Source: Peronospora farinosa
Taxonomy: Eukaryota; Oomycota; Peronosporomycetes; Peronosporales; Peronosporaceae
Assembly (NCBI GenBank): GCA_947646735.1
Contig: CANTFK010000994.1
Location: 310,001-374,000, forward strand
DNA: 64,000 nucleotides
Direction of reading: 5' to 3'
A program made the translations under genes and the position numbers. The notes below the pieces were generated by a model that saw only the letters and a list, made by a program, of their open reading frames with translations, was not told where the DNA came from and ran no database searches. Of the stretch, positions 42,931 to 52,848 are shown in pieces; the first letter of the stretch is position 1, and every line of letters begins with the position of its first letter.

Positions 42931-44463
42931 TTAATGACGCTTGTGCGACTCTATTGCGCTGAGACCGTCCTCCTTAATATGCACGAATACATCGTCAAAG
43001 TAATGGGGCGCGTAGGCACGGTGCTGACGCATCACGTGAGCCACCACTCGGATGAATGTTGCCGGAGCATTTTTCAACCCTTGCGGCATCACAAGCCACT
43101 CCCACATCATACCGCTCGGGGTGCTTGCTGCCGTTTTAGCTACATCGGTATCTCTCATGAGAACCTGATAGTAGCCATCCTTCAGATCCAACGCGGAAAA
43201 GATAGTTGACTTTCCCATGGAATTCAACAAAACATCTTTCCGCGGGATCGGCGTTTGAGCTGGAATGGTGGCCGTGTTCAGCTTATTATAAGCATTAATC
43301 ACGCGCCATTCACCTGTTGCTTTACGCACACAAAAGTTCGGGCTGCAGTGAGGCGACTTGCTCTCACGTACATGTCCCGCCTTAGCTCGCTTGTCGAAGA
43401 ACTCATCGATGTAATCGATTTGTTCCTTCGGCAACGGCCATTGCCTGGTCACACAATACTTGGTGCCAGGCTCCAGGTCAATCTCGTGACTGATGCCCCT
43501 ATCGGCCGGTAGGCGGCTCGGCACTTCTGCTGGAAACACATCACGGTGTTTCCACAGAACATCATAGAAAGGGCTTTCTTTCAAAGCATCCCAGCCTTGA
43601 GTAGCGAACCGTTTCTTTTTGTCGGTCTCCAAGACGCTCTCATCCATTGTGGATGAAGAGCAACATTCCACCACGTTCTCGTCTGGAACTGGTGCGACTA
43701 TCTCGTGGACCTTTACTTCCTTTAGTTCGGACAGGAACAGATCCCACGTCATCTTCGAGAGATTTACTATCTTCTCGGCAGATGCCAAGACAAGCTGGTG
43801 CACCTCAACTGAGGATGCCTCCGGCATTTTGTCTTTGACGGCCTCGAACAACTCGTTCGTAGGTCCGTCCTCTTGGACCGAGACTGATCCAAGGGTTACT
43901 CGTTTCGACGTGCCCTTGATCGTCTTAATATGTCTGGTGCTCGTTCTTCGAGTCACCACGACCTTTGACCTGGAAGAAGGTGTCGTTTCTGTAAATCCCA
44001 ACACACTTCTTTCAGCCGCACCGGACTCATGGCTCTGTGCCGGTTGTTGTGGCGCTTGACTTCCTGTCAGCCCACCATCAACTGCCACAGGCTCTCGGCT
44101 CTGTGCAGGACTATTGGACAAATGACTACCTGTCATCGCCGTATTCACTACACCAGTCTTTTCGACCTGGGTAGGAATATGTGTCACCTGGATTTCTGCC
44201 AGGGCACTTCCAACTACACCACTCCTTTTGAGCTGGGTAGTGTGGTGAAGTGCTTTCCTAAAGTGTGAAGAAACCAGGGGATAGTTGGATTGAAGGGACA
44301 AGAGGCCGTGGACTAGGTAGAAGGAATCACGCACCAGAGAGAAGGGACCGGAGTTAAAGAGAAACTCGAAGTGAAGCGACCGTTGGCTGAGAATGTGAAA
44401 TACAAACAAAGGAGAGGTCATTATAAGGGTACTGTTTAACCGGTACCGAAGGGAGTCGACCAT
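42931..44463 (-). CDS. Reverse transcriptase segment of gypsy E
   Basis: A 510-codon open frame. The first ~75 codons (to about 44,235) read through non-coding repeat and are probably not original. The middle is Ser/Thr-rich Pol linker. From about residue 300 comes the gypsy RT: DVFPAEVPSRLPADRGISHE, the primer-grip-region WRVINAYNKLNTATIPAQTP, the SALDLKDGYYQVLMRDTD block, MPQGLKNAPATF and the catalytic YFDDVFVH. It ends at a stop soon after the palm. All catalytic blocks are intact, so this RT fragment is younger than those of C and D, but the element as a whole is not complete. Confidence 0.8.
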   Translation of the reverse strand: MVDSLRYRLNSTLIMTSPLFVFHILSQRSLHFEFLFNSGPFSLVRDSFYLVHGLLSLQSNYPLVSSHFRKALHHTTQLKRSGVVGSALAEIQVTHIPTQVEKTGVVNTAMTGSHLSNSPAQSREPVAVDGGLTGSQAPQQPAQSHESGAAERSVLGFTETTPSSRSKVVVTRRTSTRHIKTIKGTSKRVTLGSVSVQEDGPTNELFEAVKDKMPEASSVEVHQLVLASAEKIVNLSKMTWDLFLSELKEVKVHEIVAPVPDENVVECCSSSTMDESVLETDKKKRFATQGWDALKESPFYDVLWKHRDVFPAEVPSRLPADRGISHEIDLEPGTKYCVTRQWPLPKEQIDYIDEFFDKRAKAGHVRESKSPHCSPNFCVRKATGEWRVINAYNKLNTATIPAQTPIPRKDVLLNSMGKSTIFSALDLKDGYYQVLMRDTDVAKTAASTPSGMMWEWLVMPQGLKNAPATFIRVVAHVMRQHRAYAPHYFDDVFVHIKEDGLSAIESHKRH

Positions 44464-44925
44464 GGCCCTTATTGGTCGACCCGGTCCCCCATTGGTCGAA
44501 CAGGTCCCTCATCGGTAGACTTGAGTCCCTCATCGGTCGACTTCGGCTCCTCGTCGGTAGACCCGGTCCCTCATCGGTCGATCCGGTCCCTCGTTGGTAT
44601 ACCTGGGTCCCTCATCGGTCGACCCGGTCCCTCGTTGGTATACCTGGGTCCCTCATTGGTCGACCCGGTCCCTCGCTGGTAGACCTGGGTCCCTCATTGG
44701 TCGACCTCGGCCCCTCGGGGTTCAGCCACTCCTGACCAGTTAATACAAGGATCAGACCAGTCGACGCAAGGAATCAGAGCTTCAGGCAAGGATAGAGTAA
44801 AGGAGTTAAAAGGATAGGACTATATTAAATACTACTCAATTTGCGATCTACGTGGCACGACTCCGTCACCCAAGAAGGACTTGTTCTAAGTTACTCACTG
44901 TTCCGGGAAGGGACATATTTTGGCC
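44430..44925 (+). repeat. LTR-like repeat with internal minisatellite
   Basis: A possible LTR beginning TGTTTAACCGG (about 44,424) and ending TTCCGGGAAGGGACA (44,918). At 44,470-44,735 it contains about eleven imperfect units of roughly 24 bp (TCCCTCATTGGTCGACCCGG / TCCCTCGTTGGTATACCTGGG). Its 3' half matches 4545-4711. It lies inside gypsy E between protease and RT, so it is a later insertion. Confidence 0.55.
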
Positions 44926-45430
44926 CCCCGTCGAAGACAGTTGCGTAGCGAAGTTCAAGTGCGAATAGAGCTCCAGGATATATTTGGCCTGTGAGCTCGT
45001 TCGAGTAGCAACACCCCACCCCCCAAAGACCCGCTATCGGAAGCGGCATCCCTTACCTCACGGTCCGGGAGCAAAGTAAAGGTCAGGTGGTTGATAACCC
45101 TGAAACAAGAAGGAAAGGGCCAGGGATTAGCTCCCTGAAAAATTTGGCTTTAAGTCCACTCTCGACAAGGTCGATCGAGTGGCCACCTACCGGCCCGCCG
45201 AGTGAAGCATATCCACTCGAGTCCCCCCACCTCAAGGCAGACGTCTACATCTTCACCAAGTCCTCCGAAGAGTGCAACCCGCCATCCGACGTGTACACAA
45301 GGTGAGAGAAGGTCCATACGCGGCATCGGGGTACCCCCTCCGACAGTCGGCAGTCTGGCACAGCGAGTAGTTTGGGGTCTCATCATACAATTTTGAGAAC
45401 CCACTCCACCACAGTAGTTCCTGGTGCCGA
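44926..45430 (+). other. Unassigned insert within gypsy E
   Basis: Follows the LTR-like repeat. TTTTGGCCCCCCGTCGAAGAC (44,930-44,950) starts with TGG in the position of a primer-binding site, so this may be the leader of the element that owns that LTR. Short ORFs on both strands are unconvincing. Confidence 0.35.
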
Positions 45431-45539
45431 TTGACATATCGTCATCGCACCCTCGACTGTGTTGGACACAGCATCAGCCACATAAGCCTCTTGCAAGTGA
45501 ACATCCTTCCGGTGTCTTGCGTAGAGCTAGCGACTGTGC

Positions 45540-45860
45540 GTGTACGTCAGTCGATCCATGGTTGGTGTTTTGCCAACCAAGGCATGCCTAGGATGAGTTC
45601 ATACGGACTCTCCATACCTAGCACTGTAAACTTCTCTCTACAAGAGAAGTCGCTGAAACTGAAGGCGATTTCAAAACTTGGACTCCCTTCGATTTTACGA
45701 GCGCGCCGTTCGCTAAACGAACGATCGCCTCTTCTCGCTTGCCATCCTGGCAAAGCGATTCATAACTCGCCGGTCTATTTTTTCAGAGCCGCGAGTTTCA
45801 CAAAGTTTTGTGATGCACCCGAATCCACGAGAAAAGTCATCACTTGGTCATAGCCTCGTA
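45540..45860 (-). pseudogene. Protease of gypsy E
   Basis: The minus strand reads TFLVDSGASQNFVKLAALKK (45,838-45,780) followed by a stop. After a frame change it reads GMESPYELILGMPWLAKHQPWID (about 45,620-45,550). Both conserved retropepsin blocks (DSGA and ILGMPWL) are present; the enzyme is broken by the frame change. Confidence 0.75.
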
Positions 45861-45959
45861 CTCGAGCGCTATAAACCAAAAGGGTTGAGGTCCGACCTTT
45901 CGGAACCTCAGGGACTGTGCTACCCATTTGTTCGATCACTCGGAACTTAGGGGTATCTT

Positions 45960-46990
45960 CAGAGTCCGCGACAGTAGGGCATCCCGCCCCTACTGCGCTC
46001 CCACATTCCCCGACCCATCTTGGGCAGGTGCTGAACCCGTGCGACGTCCACGGTTCTTCGAACCATGAGAGACTTCCTGCTGGCTACCTTATCACCAGTA
46101 GCAACTTTGGCATAGCAGCGAGCCATCATATGGACTCGCTTGCCGCCCTTGTAGCAGATCACATCTGCATTGCCTAACTCCATAGGAGTGGCATCAGACT
46201 TCTCGGACGACGGCCTGTAATAGTCTGTCGCCGAGGCGCTGTTGTAGGATTGCTCCTCAACTAAGGCAATGTCAATTGCCTCTTCCATCGTCGCTGGCAA
46301 CTTTTTCTAAAAAGGTCCTGACGCGATGGGCCGTGCCGTAGTCCATTCATAAACGTGGCCACCTTGCTACGTTCCGGTATCGGACCCACATTAATGGACG
46401 CCGACAGCGAACGCATCTCCTGCACAAATTCTTGCAGGAGAGCGTTTCGCCTGTCGTGAACCAAAGAAGCGCGCCATAAGCAACACTTCGTTGTTAGGCG
46501 GCTGATACATGGCGCGAATCTTAGTTTTAAAGACCGCCCATGATGGAAACGCACCAGCATTTGCCATCAGCGCAGAGTATTTCCACTCTGACGCTTTGCC
46601 ACGCAAGTTGGACATGGCATACGACACCATTCTGGTGTCATCTTCGATGAGCTGCGTCACTCCACATTGCTCAACTACTAATAGCCAGTGAACAATCGTG
46701 TGAGGGCTAGTTCCATCGAACTTCGGAGGGTCCATCCGAATGGGCCTCGGTTGATCAGGTTGGCATAGCATTTGGGGCAGGGAATTGATGAACAAGCCCT
46801 GGTCAACCTCTTGCATTGTCCTCCTGAGCAGCATGTTGCTCAGTTGAAGCAATTTGAGACGTTTGTGCTCGGAAGCGTAGAAACGCGTGCGAGGTAAACA
46901 GCCAAGTCACCGCTGAGTCCATCACTAAAACTCAGGATGAGCTTCGGCTTGAGCAGGCACGTAACTCCCTATGATGTTGGAAGAGGTGAG
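45960..46990 (-). pseudogene. Gag of gypsy E, degenerate
   Basis: Pieces: RMDPPKFDGTSPHTIVHWLL and MSNLRGKASEWKYSALM (46,735-46,570), AMYQPPNNEVLLMARFF (about 46,510-46,465), then another frame with LLQEFVQEMRSLSASI to FMNGLRHGPSRQDLF (46,440-46,300). A third frame at 46,300-45,960 carries PATMEEAIDIALVEEQSY and a degenerate zinc knuckle CYKGGKRVHMMARC, in which the second Cys is Gly. Two or more frameshifts. Confidence 0.75.
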
Positions 46991-47081
46991 GAAACTCATT
47001 CCAGTCCATATTGAGGGACATCCGTATCCACACGCACGCTCAAAGAGATGGGTCGTGGGAAGGACTACGAGTGCTACCAAG

Positions 47082-47681
47082 TTTAGACGGGCACTTCTAC
47101 GAAGTTTCCTCGTGCTACGAGCACACACCTTATGCACAAGCGAGGAAGCGGTTAGACCGTCTTGCCTTCGCGTGCGAGGGTGGTTGTGTGGTTGGTCGAC
47201 TGCTTAAGCAGTCGTACCACCAGTTGCCTCTCGCTTAAGCGAGAGTGCAACGAACTTCTCAACAACAAGTCACCGACGTCATGCAGAAGCTTATTCAGCT
47301 TCTCGTGCGCGGTGCTTTCGATTTAGCAAATTCAAGACTGAGCTATATTTAATGAATTATAATTAAATATAAAACTTAACTACTGATTGGCTATATATGT
47401 ATATAGAATGGATACGCGGCTCTTTAGAAGCGTATCCTGACGCATGATCTTTAATCTAGATTTAAGCTTGCAAATGACGTTTTTCTGAGACGTCGCGATA
47501 CCTAACTTCAACTAGCGTCATCCCTTCCCATGTGAATCCATAAATGGATATCACATTCACGAGGGTGGATCACGTTTGTGTATCGCACCCAAGTGACAGG
47601 TCAAAAGTAATCATGGATACTTTTAGACCAAACATTAAGTATATTACTTAATGTTTACGTGTTACTAGATGCCCTGTTACA
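47082..47681 (-). repeat. 5' LTR of gypsy E
   Basis: About 600 bp, beginning TGTAACAGGGC on the minus strand at 47,681 and ending near CCCGTCTAAA at 47,082. It is followed inward by TTGGTAGCACTCGTAGTCC, the primer-binding site. Its upper edge interrupts a plus-strand copia integrase. It includes several short inverted repeats (AACATTAAGTAATATACTTAATGTT at 47,632-47,656). Confidence 0.7.
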
Positions 47682-48600
47682 ACAGTTCCATACTCGCCGC
47701 AGGCGGAGCGAATAACTCAAACACTGATGGAACGTGCAAGATTGATGCTAGATCATATGCAAGTGGAGAAGAAGTGGTGAGCTGAAGCTATGAATACTGC
47801 AGTTTATGTAACTAATCGAGTTACATGCTCTTCTTGGTCGACCAAGACTGCAGTGTATCTGAAACTTAGTAAAGTCGGGCTAAATGCATCGCAACTGAAT
47901 CGTGTGGAAAGGATTCACTAAACTTAAATCGGCATGGTAAAAACTATGATGCATTAGCCAGGTCTGTATCATCTGTTTCGACGCACGCACTTTAAACTGC
48001 GGCTTACGTGAAGAATCGCGTTTTTTGCAAAGATGCTGGACGCACACCTTCGAATTAAATTTTAGGACAAAACGGACATCCATCATATTTGGGCATTTAA
48101 TTAATTGCGTATTGCCATGTTCTAGCGTCAAAGCGAACGAAACTCAGTATGAAATGTCGCATAGATTTCTTACTCGGCTACCGCAAAGACGTGATCGGAT
48201 GCCACATTTTTTGCTCTTTAGGTGCACAAGCGAGGCTTCGTGTCCGATGTCAACATTAATGAAGTAATTAAATACGAACGTAAAGTGGACAAATGATTGC
48301 ACACATTAAACGAGTTCGCCATGCATGGCGAGCTGGATGATGACGCAGGCAACGTTTCCTCTGTGGATGAGGAATCAGATAGTGACTCTAATGATGACAG
48401 CAAAAATGTTACGATAAAAGACATAGCATCTAATGAAAACAGAAGAAGTGGTGCGATGGCAGACGTGGAATCTGATGTTAGCGCTATGGCCGACAACGCG
48501 ACTGCAAATCAGCAATTCTGTAATAGCCTGCCATCACATTTCATATACATCGTGATACTTGGTGACAAGTATTCTGGAGCCAGCTAACTAAATCCAGATC
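47682..48600 (+). pseudogene. Copia integrase C-terminal fragment
   Basis: Plus-strand reading begins at the edge of the LTR of gypsy E: SIPYSPQAERITQTLMERAR, LMLDHMQVEKKW-AEAMNTAVY and TNRVTC. A second, overlapping type of copia text follows (AAYVKNRVFCKDAGRTPFEL, then FLLGYRKDVIGCHIF in a shifted frame). The acidic, Ser/Asp-rich ORF 48,297-48,587 looks like the integrase-RT linker of the polyprotein. Frameshifts and stops; no RT seen. Confidence 0.65.
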
Positions 48601-48820
48601 AGCAGCATCGAAAACGTATCCTTCGCAACAGCTCCCTGCCTGACATGAATAATACGTGTGGTGGTCCGCACGAGGGCAAAGTGTCAGGAAGTAGTGACGC
48701 TTCCGACGCTCTCGAAACTGAAACCCAAACTGTCAGTGACAGCAATTGGTAGCGATAAGTCTTCAATTTCTTAGCACATGAGCTGAAAGCTGGATTCAGA
48801 ACTAGTAGTGCAACCCTTGC

Positions 48821-49033
48821 TCAACTATCAGACCAGGCAAAAAAATGCCTTCTACATTTGGTGCTTACATGCATTCTCCACAAAAAGAAAAACCATTTCT
48901 CGTCTATCTTCTTTGCAAGCAAAATTAGATCCAAATCCCTCGACTTGGGTACCTGCGCCTTAGCAAATCCTGAAGCTATCGGATACAGGTGCTGTCCTCC
49001 ATACTTTGTAGCAACGTAAAGTATTCCTTGCAC
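48821..49033 (-). pseudogene. Possible MULE-type transposase fragment
   Basis: The 70-codon minus-strand ORF QGILYVATKYGGQHLYPIAS ... AKKIDEKWFFFLWRMHV resembles the MULE core pattern (G.L..AT.YDGQ...P.AFG.A....WxxFF), with the catalytic Asp region altered. Too short for a firm family call. Confidence 0.4.
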
Positions 49034-49499
49034 GCAATGATATGCGCGTTTGTCCCGGTATTAAATTACTAATGACTTGGGTCATATTCTTTAGTGATCC
49101 ATTTTTACGGACCCACCCAGCACAAAATAGATTGGTTTTTGCTTTTCAGTCACAACTTAAAGCGATTTTGTTTGATTCGATTTATCAGTCATGTTGTCCC
49201 TTTGCTTCGGAACACTTTTGCGTGCGTACTTCGCGTGTGCACTTTACTTCCAGAGGTCTTCTTCTCAGCCAGAAGAACGGGACACATTCGCTTTTAGTGC
49301 CCTTTCCTATGACAATGGTGACAATTATATTCATATATTCGATATATTACCACTTGAGGTCGGATCTTTGCCACCTTTTGTAAGGACTTATGGCTCACTA
49401 GGTATATTTGATACTGAAAATTTACGTAGGTCCTTAGTTCGCTACCCTGTGCTACCTCTAAGCCTACTCATCTAGTTTTTTCTAAAAGCTTCGTAGTAA

Positions 49500-50331
49500 C
49501 GTCATCTAATGACGCGAGACTGTGACCGTATCTAATGACGCCAGACTGTGGCGTCATGGCCTAACCACTATTTGCAACCCTAACACACGCTCTGTCACAC
49601 CGCACGTACCTTTCGACCTGACACCTTTGGTCTATTCAGCTGCTCCTGTTCTTGTGGACTTCTTCTTTCCTTCATCATTTCCGAAGGCATTGTTGTCTAT
49701 GTCCATACTACGGTATTTCGTCGTAATGGTCATCTCACGGACAACTTTAGATATAAGCTGTGCCATGTTGAAACTAAACAAAACTTTCCGTTATAATTCG
49801 TCATAGCACGAATGCGACGGAAGACTTCGCAAAACTAAACCCACCAACTGTAGCTCGTTAATTTTTGCCTGCAGATACTCCAGCTGGTCCTTGATGTTAA
49901 ACATCGTATACAAATGACCGCGGAACTTGCCGCTCGCTCGTTCTGCCCAAATCATCTTGAAATCGATAAACTTTTTTTGCGCTGTCACTGCGGGGTTCCT
50001 CGTTCCTTCAAAGATACCACTAATCCTTCCACATCTTGATGCCCGTCTTTTTCGACATCACCTGCTTAGCCAGCTTCGTGCTTAGTAAACCTTGAATCGA
50101 AATCTTAATTTTGGCTTGACGCTTTTTGAACGCAACTCTTTCATCTTGGTTCCACAGGATGTTTTTCTTTCTTACGCCACTTACGAATGTATCCGATAGA
50201 TCCTTCTCGAACGCGGCATTCTTGTAGAATGTCTAGTCGTCTCCGTTCCAGTCGACTGGCTTACCCGTTGGGCCTATCTTACAGCCTCTCTGGCTTCCTT
50301 TGCCGTCCTCGGAGTCCAACGACAATACCAT
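49500..50331 (-). pseudogene. Copia Gag (UBN2-type) remnant G
   Basis: Reads from ATG at 50,331 on the minus strand: MVLSLDSEDGKGSQ ... GPTGKPVDWNGDD then a TAG where a Trp is expected, TFYKNAAFEKDLSDTFVSG, RVAFKKRQAKIKISIQGLLS, KLAKQVMSKKTGIKMW, and after a frame change FIDFKMIWAERASGKFRGHL and QLVGLVLRSLPSHS (49,988-49,810). The pattern matches the gag_pre/UBN2 helix bundle of copia elements. Below about 49,780 it fades into stops. The leader contains the hairpin at 50,301-50,366. Confidence 0.7.
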
Positions 50332-50366
50332 CTTAGAGCTATTGTCGTTGGACTCCGAGGACGGCA
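50301..50366 (-). repeat. Perfect 27-bp inverted repeat around the copia gag start codon
   Basis: Arms 50,301-50,327 and 50,340-50,366 are exact reverse complements. The 12-base loop (50,328-50,339) contains the gag ATG (50,331-50,329). In the transcript the start codon would sit in the loop of a 27-bp hairpin whose 3' arm is the first nine codons. Downstream (minus sense) it is gag coding sequence; upstream it abuts the copia primer-binding region GGTTATAAGCCCAA. Confidence 0.9.
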
Positions 50367-50507
50367 CACTTTGGGCTTATAACCGTAGGCGTTAATTGTA
50401 CCCACATATACACAAACTTGTTGATGCTTTCGCAAATGTTGGACTGACAGTCAAATAGGCATCTACCTCCTGATCACAGTTTGTAACGGGGCTTCCTCTG
50501 ATTATAC

Positions 50508-50570
50508 TGACACAGTGTAGAATATACGCTTACACTGTGTCAGTGTAAGCGTATATTCTACAGTGTGTCA
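50508..50570 (+). repeat. 28-bp near-perfect inverted repeat in the copia LTR region
   Basis: Arms 50,508-50,535 and 50,543-50,570 are reverse complements with a single mismatch; the loop is TGTGTCA. It lies about 120-190 bp upstream (minus sense) of the primer-binding region of copia G, so probably within its LTR. Confidence 0.85.
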
Positions 50571-50599
50571 GTGTTAGCAGGTGCTGCGAATTCTCACGA

Positions 50600-51017
50600 A
50601 CACTGAGGTTTGCAGAGTAAGCTTGCTGCCATTTTAACGACACGCTTAGCAGTAGGGAAAACAGAACTGTATTTTAAATTGTTACTATCTAATAAAACTA
50701 ATTCTGTTATAACCTTGTCGATATGAAACTACAGCATGTATCCTGTCTTCGTGCTGTTCATTCATTGCGCGCGTCCATCCTTCTTTGGGCAGTGCATTGG
50801 CTGGTATCATGGCCTCTTTCAGCCAGTAAGAAGAGCAATTTCAACCTCAAGGATGCGACGACAATACTATATTAAATAGTAATATTATTAAATATTACTG
50901 GCTAAGATATAGTTGTGAATACTATATAAGTTTGGATAATATTAGCAATGGCACTAAATATTAGTGACAATGTCATGTAAAAATACACAGTTGGCCCAGT
51001 GTGACACTCCGTAACTA
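50600..51017 (+). other. AT-rich intergenic stretch
   Basis: Contains short palindromes rich in AATATT (50,873-50,965) and nothing coding. It may include the outer end of the copia LTR, which I could not delimit. Confidence 0.35.
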
Positions 51018-51262
51018 TCGTCCTATCCCAATCATCCTGTCCCAATCATTTTGTCTCAATCATCATGTCCCAATCATTCTGTCCAAATCATCCTGTCCAA
51101 ATTATTCTGTCCTAATTATCCTGTCCCAATCAATATGTCCTAATCATTCTGTCCTAATCGTCCTGTCCCAATCATCCTGTCCCCATCATCCTGTCCCCAT
51201 CATTCAGTCCCCATCATTCAGTCCCAATCATTCTGTCCCAATCATTCGATTCCAATCAATAG
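51018..51262 (+). repeat. 14-bp minisatellite
   Basis: About 17 tandem units of CCCAATCATCCTGT with variants (TTCTGT, CCCATCAT, CTAATCAT). Open in one frame (51,001-51,324) only because the unit lacks stops; not a gene. It starts 240 bp beyond the stop of the hydrolase gene. Confidence 0.9.
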
Positions 51263-51502
51263 AAAGGGTAATTCATCACGCATGGGTACTACCAACAGTA
51301 TTTATTACTACAGTTCTCCTGTAGACCTCATGTTTTAAAAACTAGCGATGATAATAATTAGCTTCGCTCCAGATTGTTACCTCGTACAACAAGTGTTCAT
51401 CTATGCATGATACGACGCATAAGCGAGTAATAGACTTGTTTGTTAACGAATCGCTATCTAATGAGTGCTTCTTCTTGCCACATAATGATTGATTTGCAAA
51501 AC

Positions 51503-52848
51503 TTACGCGTCCGTCGTGAGCAACATCAAACCATGGTTCTTTTCGACATCACCGTGGATCTCATCCACCAAGGCACGAACAGCCTTTGCAACCACTTCCG
51601 GCTTCTCGTGGTGGATACAGTGACCAGCATCGTGAACCACGAGATGCACGGTCCGCTTACTAATCGTGTTCGCAAGCTCGGTCTGGGCGTCTAGCCACTT
51701 GCGTTCCAAGTCTGCCAAAGTTTGTGGAGTAACACCCTTCTGCATCTTCATGCTGTCAAACATACCAGCCTTTCCGTGTGAGAGCACAACGCACGGGAAC
51801 TCGAACGGCAACGCACCGGACGCAGAGTCCCGGAAACGCTGCTCCGTCTCCGGAATGGCCTGGGCTTCACGTAACACACCTTCACGATGAGCCGGTGACG
51901 GCAAAAAGTACTGGACATACGGCAACGCAGCAGCAGAATACTTCGTTTCCAACTGAGAGTATTGCACAACATTAATTAGTCGGATGAGCCCTAAGCGCGC
52001 GAGTCGCAGTACCAACTCGCCGTTGCTGTCCATCTCCGACAGCGATTTGTGCACGACTGCTGAGACGCTTTCCAACTTGCCACGCAAGTTTTCTACATCA
52101 ACAAGTTAATAACAACAAATATTTCGAATAAACTCAAGTCATCAAATAAACTGACCCTGCAAGGTGTCGACCAGCACCAGTCCTCCACACGTAGGGCTGC
52201 TGCTTCCCGGTGTCATCTTCAGCTCCTCTGCCAGTTGTCTCATGTTATACCCTCCTGCTCCATGAGCCACTAGGACCACATTTCCCGTCACGTTGAGTTT
52301 CTCGATAATCTGTTTATACTCGCTGACAATTTGCGTGGAGGTTCGTGGCTTAGCTCCAGGCTTGGAAAAGCCCAGTCCCGGTCGATCTACACTCACGACA
52401 GCTGCAAACTCGGCCACGTCGGCCGCTACTTTATCCCAATCAAAGGACGTCTCCCCCACGCCACCGTCGAGTAGAACCGTCACATTCTTCCGTCACCTCG
52501 ACGCTGCACGTGGACGTCAATTAGCTCTCCGTTCGATCCAGCAACTTGCACCATGAACCCTGGGGGCGTCATAGGGTTTAAAGTCTTCATTGTTTCAATT
52601 ATAAAGCCACCCGACGCAATAAGCGCCGCCACAACCGCTAGGCCGCCGAATGTGAGCTTGCCCACTTCTATAAGTTCCGTGACCACCATCTGCTTGGTAG
52701 GACGCAAGGCGACGTGAGGCTTTGGCTCTGACTGAGAAGCATTTTTATTGGAGAAGTGGCGGAAATGAACGGAAGATCTTGAGAGGACGCGACGAGGTGC
52801 TGTGAGCGACGGACGCGGCCAGTGGAGACGTCCCAGCCGCCCAAACAT
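51503..52848 (-). CDS. Membrane-anchored alpha/beta-hydrolase-fold protein, one frameshift, nucleophile Ser absent
   Basis: Exons 52,848-52,156 and 52,092-51,503 with a GT-AG intron (52,155-52,093) joining LQ|ENLRGK. The first exon shifts frame near 52,483: RRGDGRM-stop overlaps VTVLLDGGVGETSFDW, and exon phases fit if exactly one base is missing, so this is a sequence error or a recent mutation (about 427 residues if restored). An Arg/Ser-rich N-terminus (mitochondrial-like) is followed by a membrane span LTFGGLAVVAALIASGGFII. The fold blocks are VSVDRPGLGFS and VLVAHGAGGYNMR, and the late HDAGHCIHHEKPEVV keeps the catalytic-His position. The nucleophile position in GHSxGG is Gly here (AHGAGG). 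Function unknown. Confidence 0.75.

Larger units (their letters stand above)
42931..47681 (-). mobile_element. Ty3/gypsy element E (second family), interrupted
   Basis: Minus-strand element: LTR 47,082-47,681, a primer-binding site almost identical to that of A/C/D, degenerate gag (about 46,990-45,960), protease (about 45,860-45,540), then an interruption by other repeat sequence (44,430-45,430), then an intact RT segment (44,230-42,931). RNase H and integrase are missing on the low side. RT and protease differ clearly from A/C/D, so this is a separate gypsy lineage using the same primer. Confidence 0.8.

Noticed and set aside
50482..50491. TGTAACGGGG-like gypsy LTR start beside the copia hairpin
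   Set aside because: Only about 10 bp match the LTR end; no further LTR sequence follows on either side.
51001..51324. A 107-codon ORF rich in Ile-Leu-Ser-Gln-Ser repeats
   Set aside because: It is the translation of the 14-bp minisatellite, whose unit happens to lack stops; no gene features.
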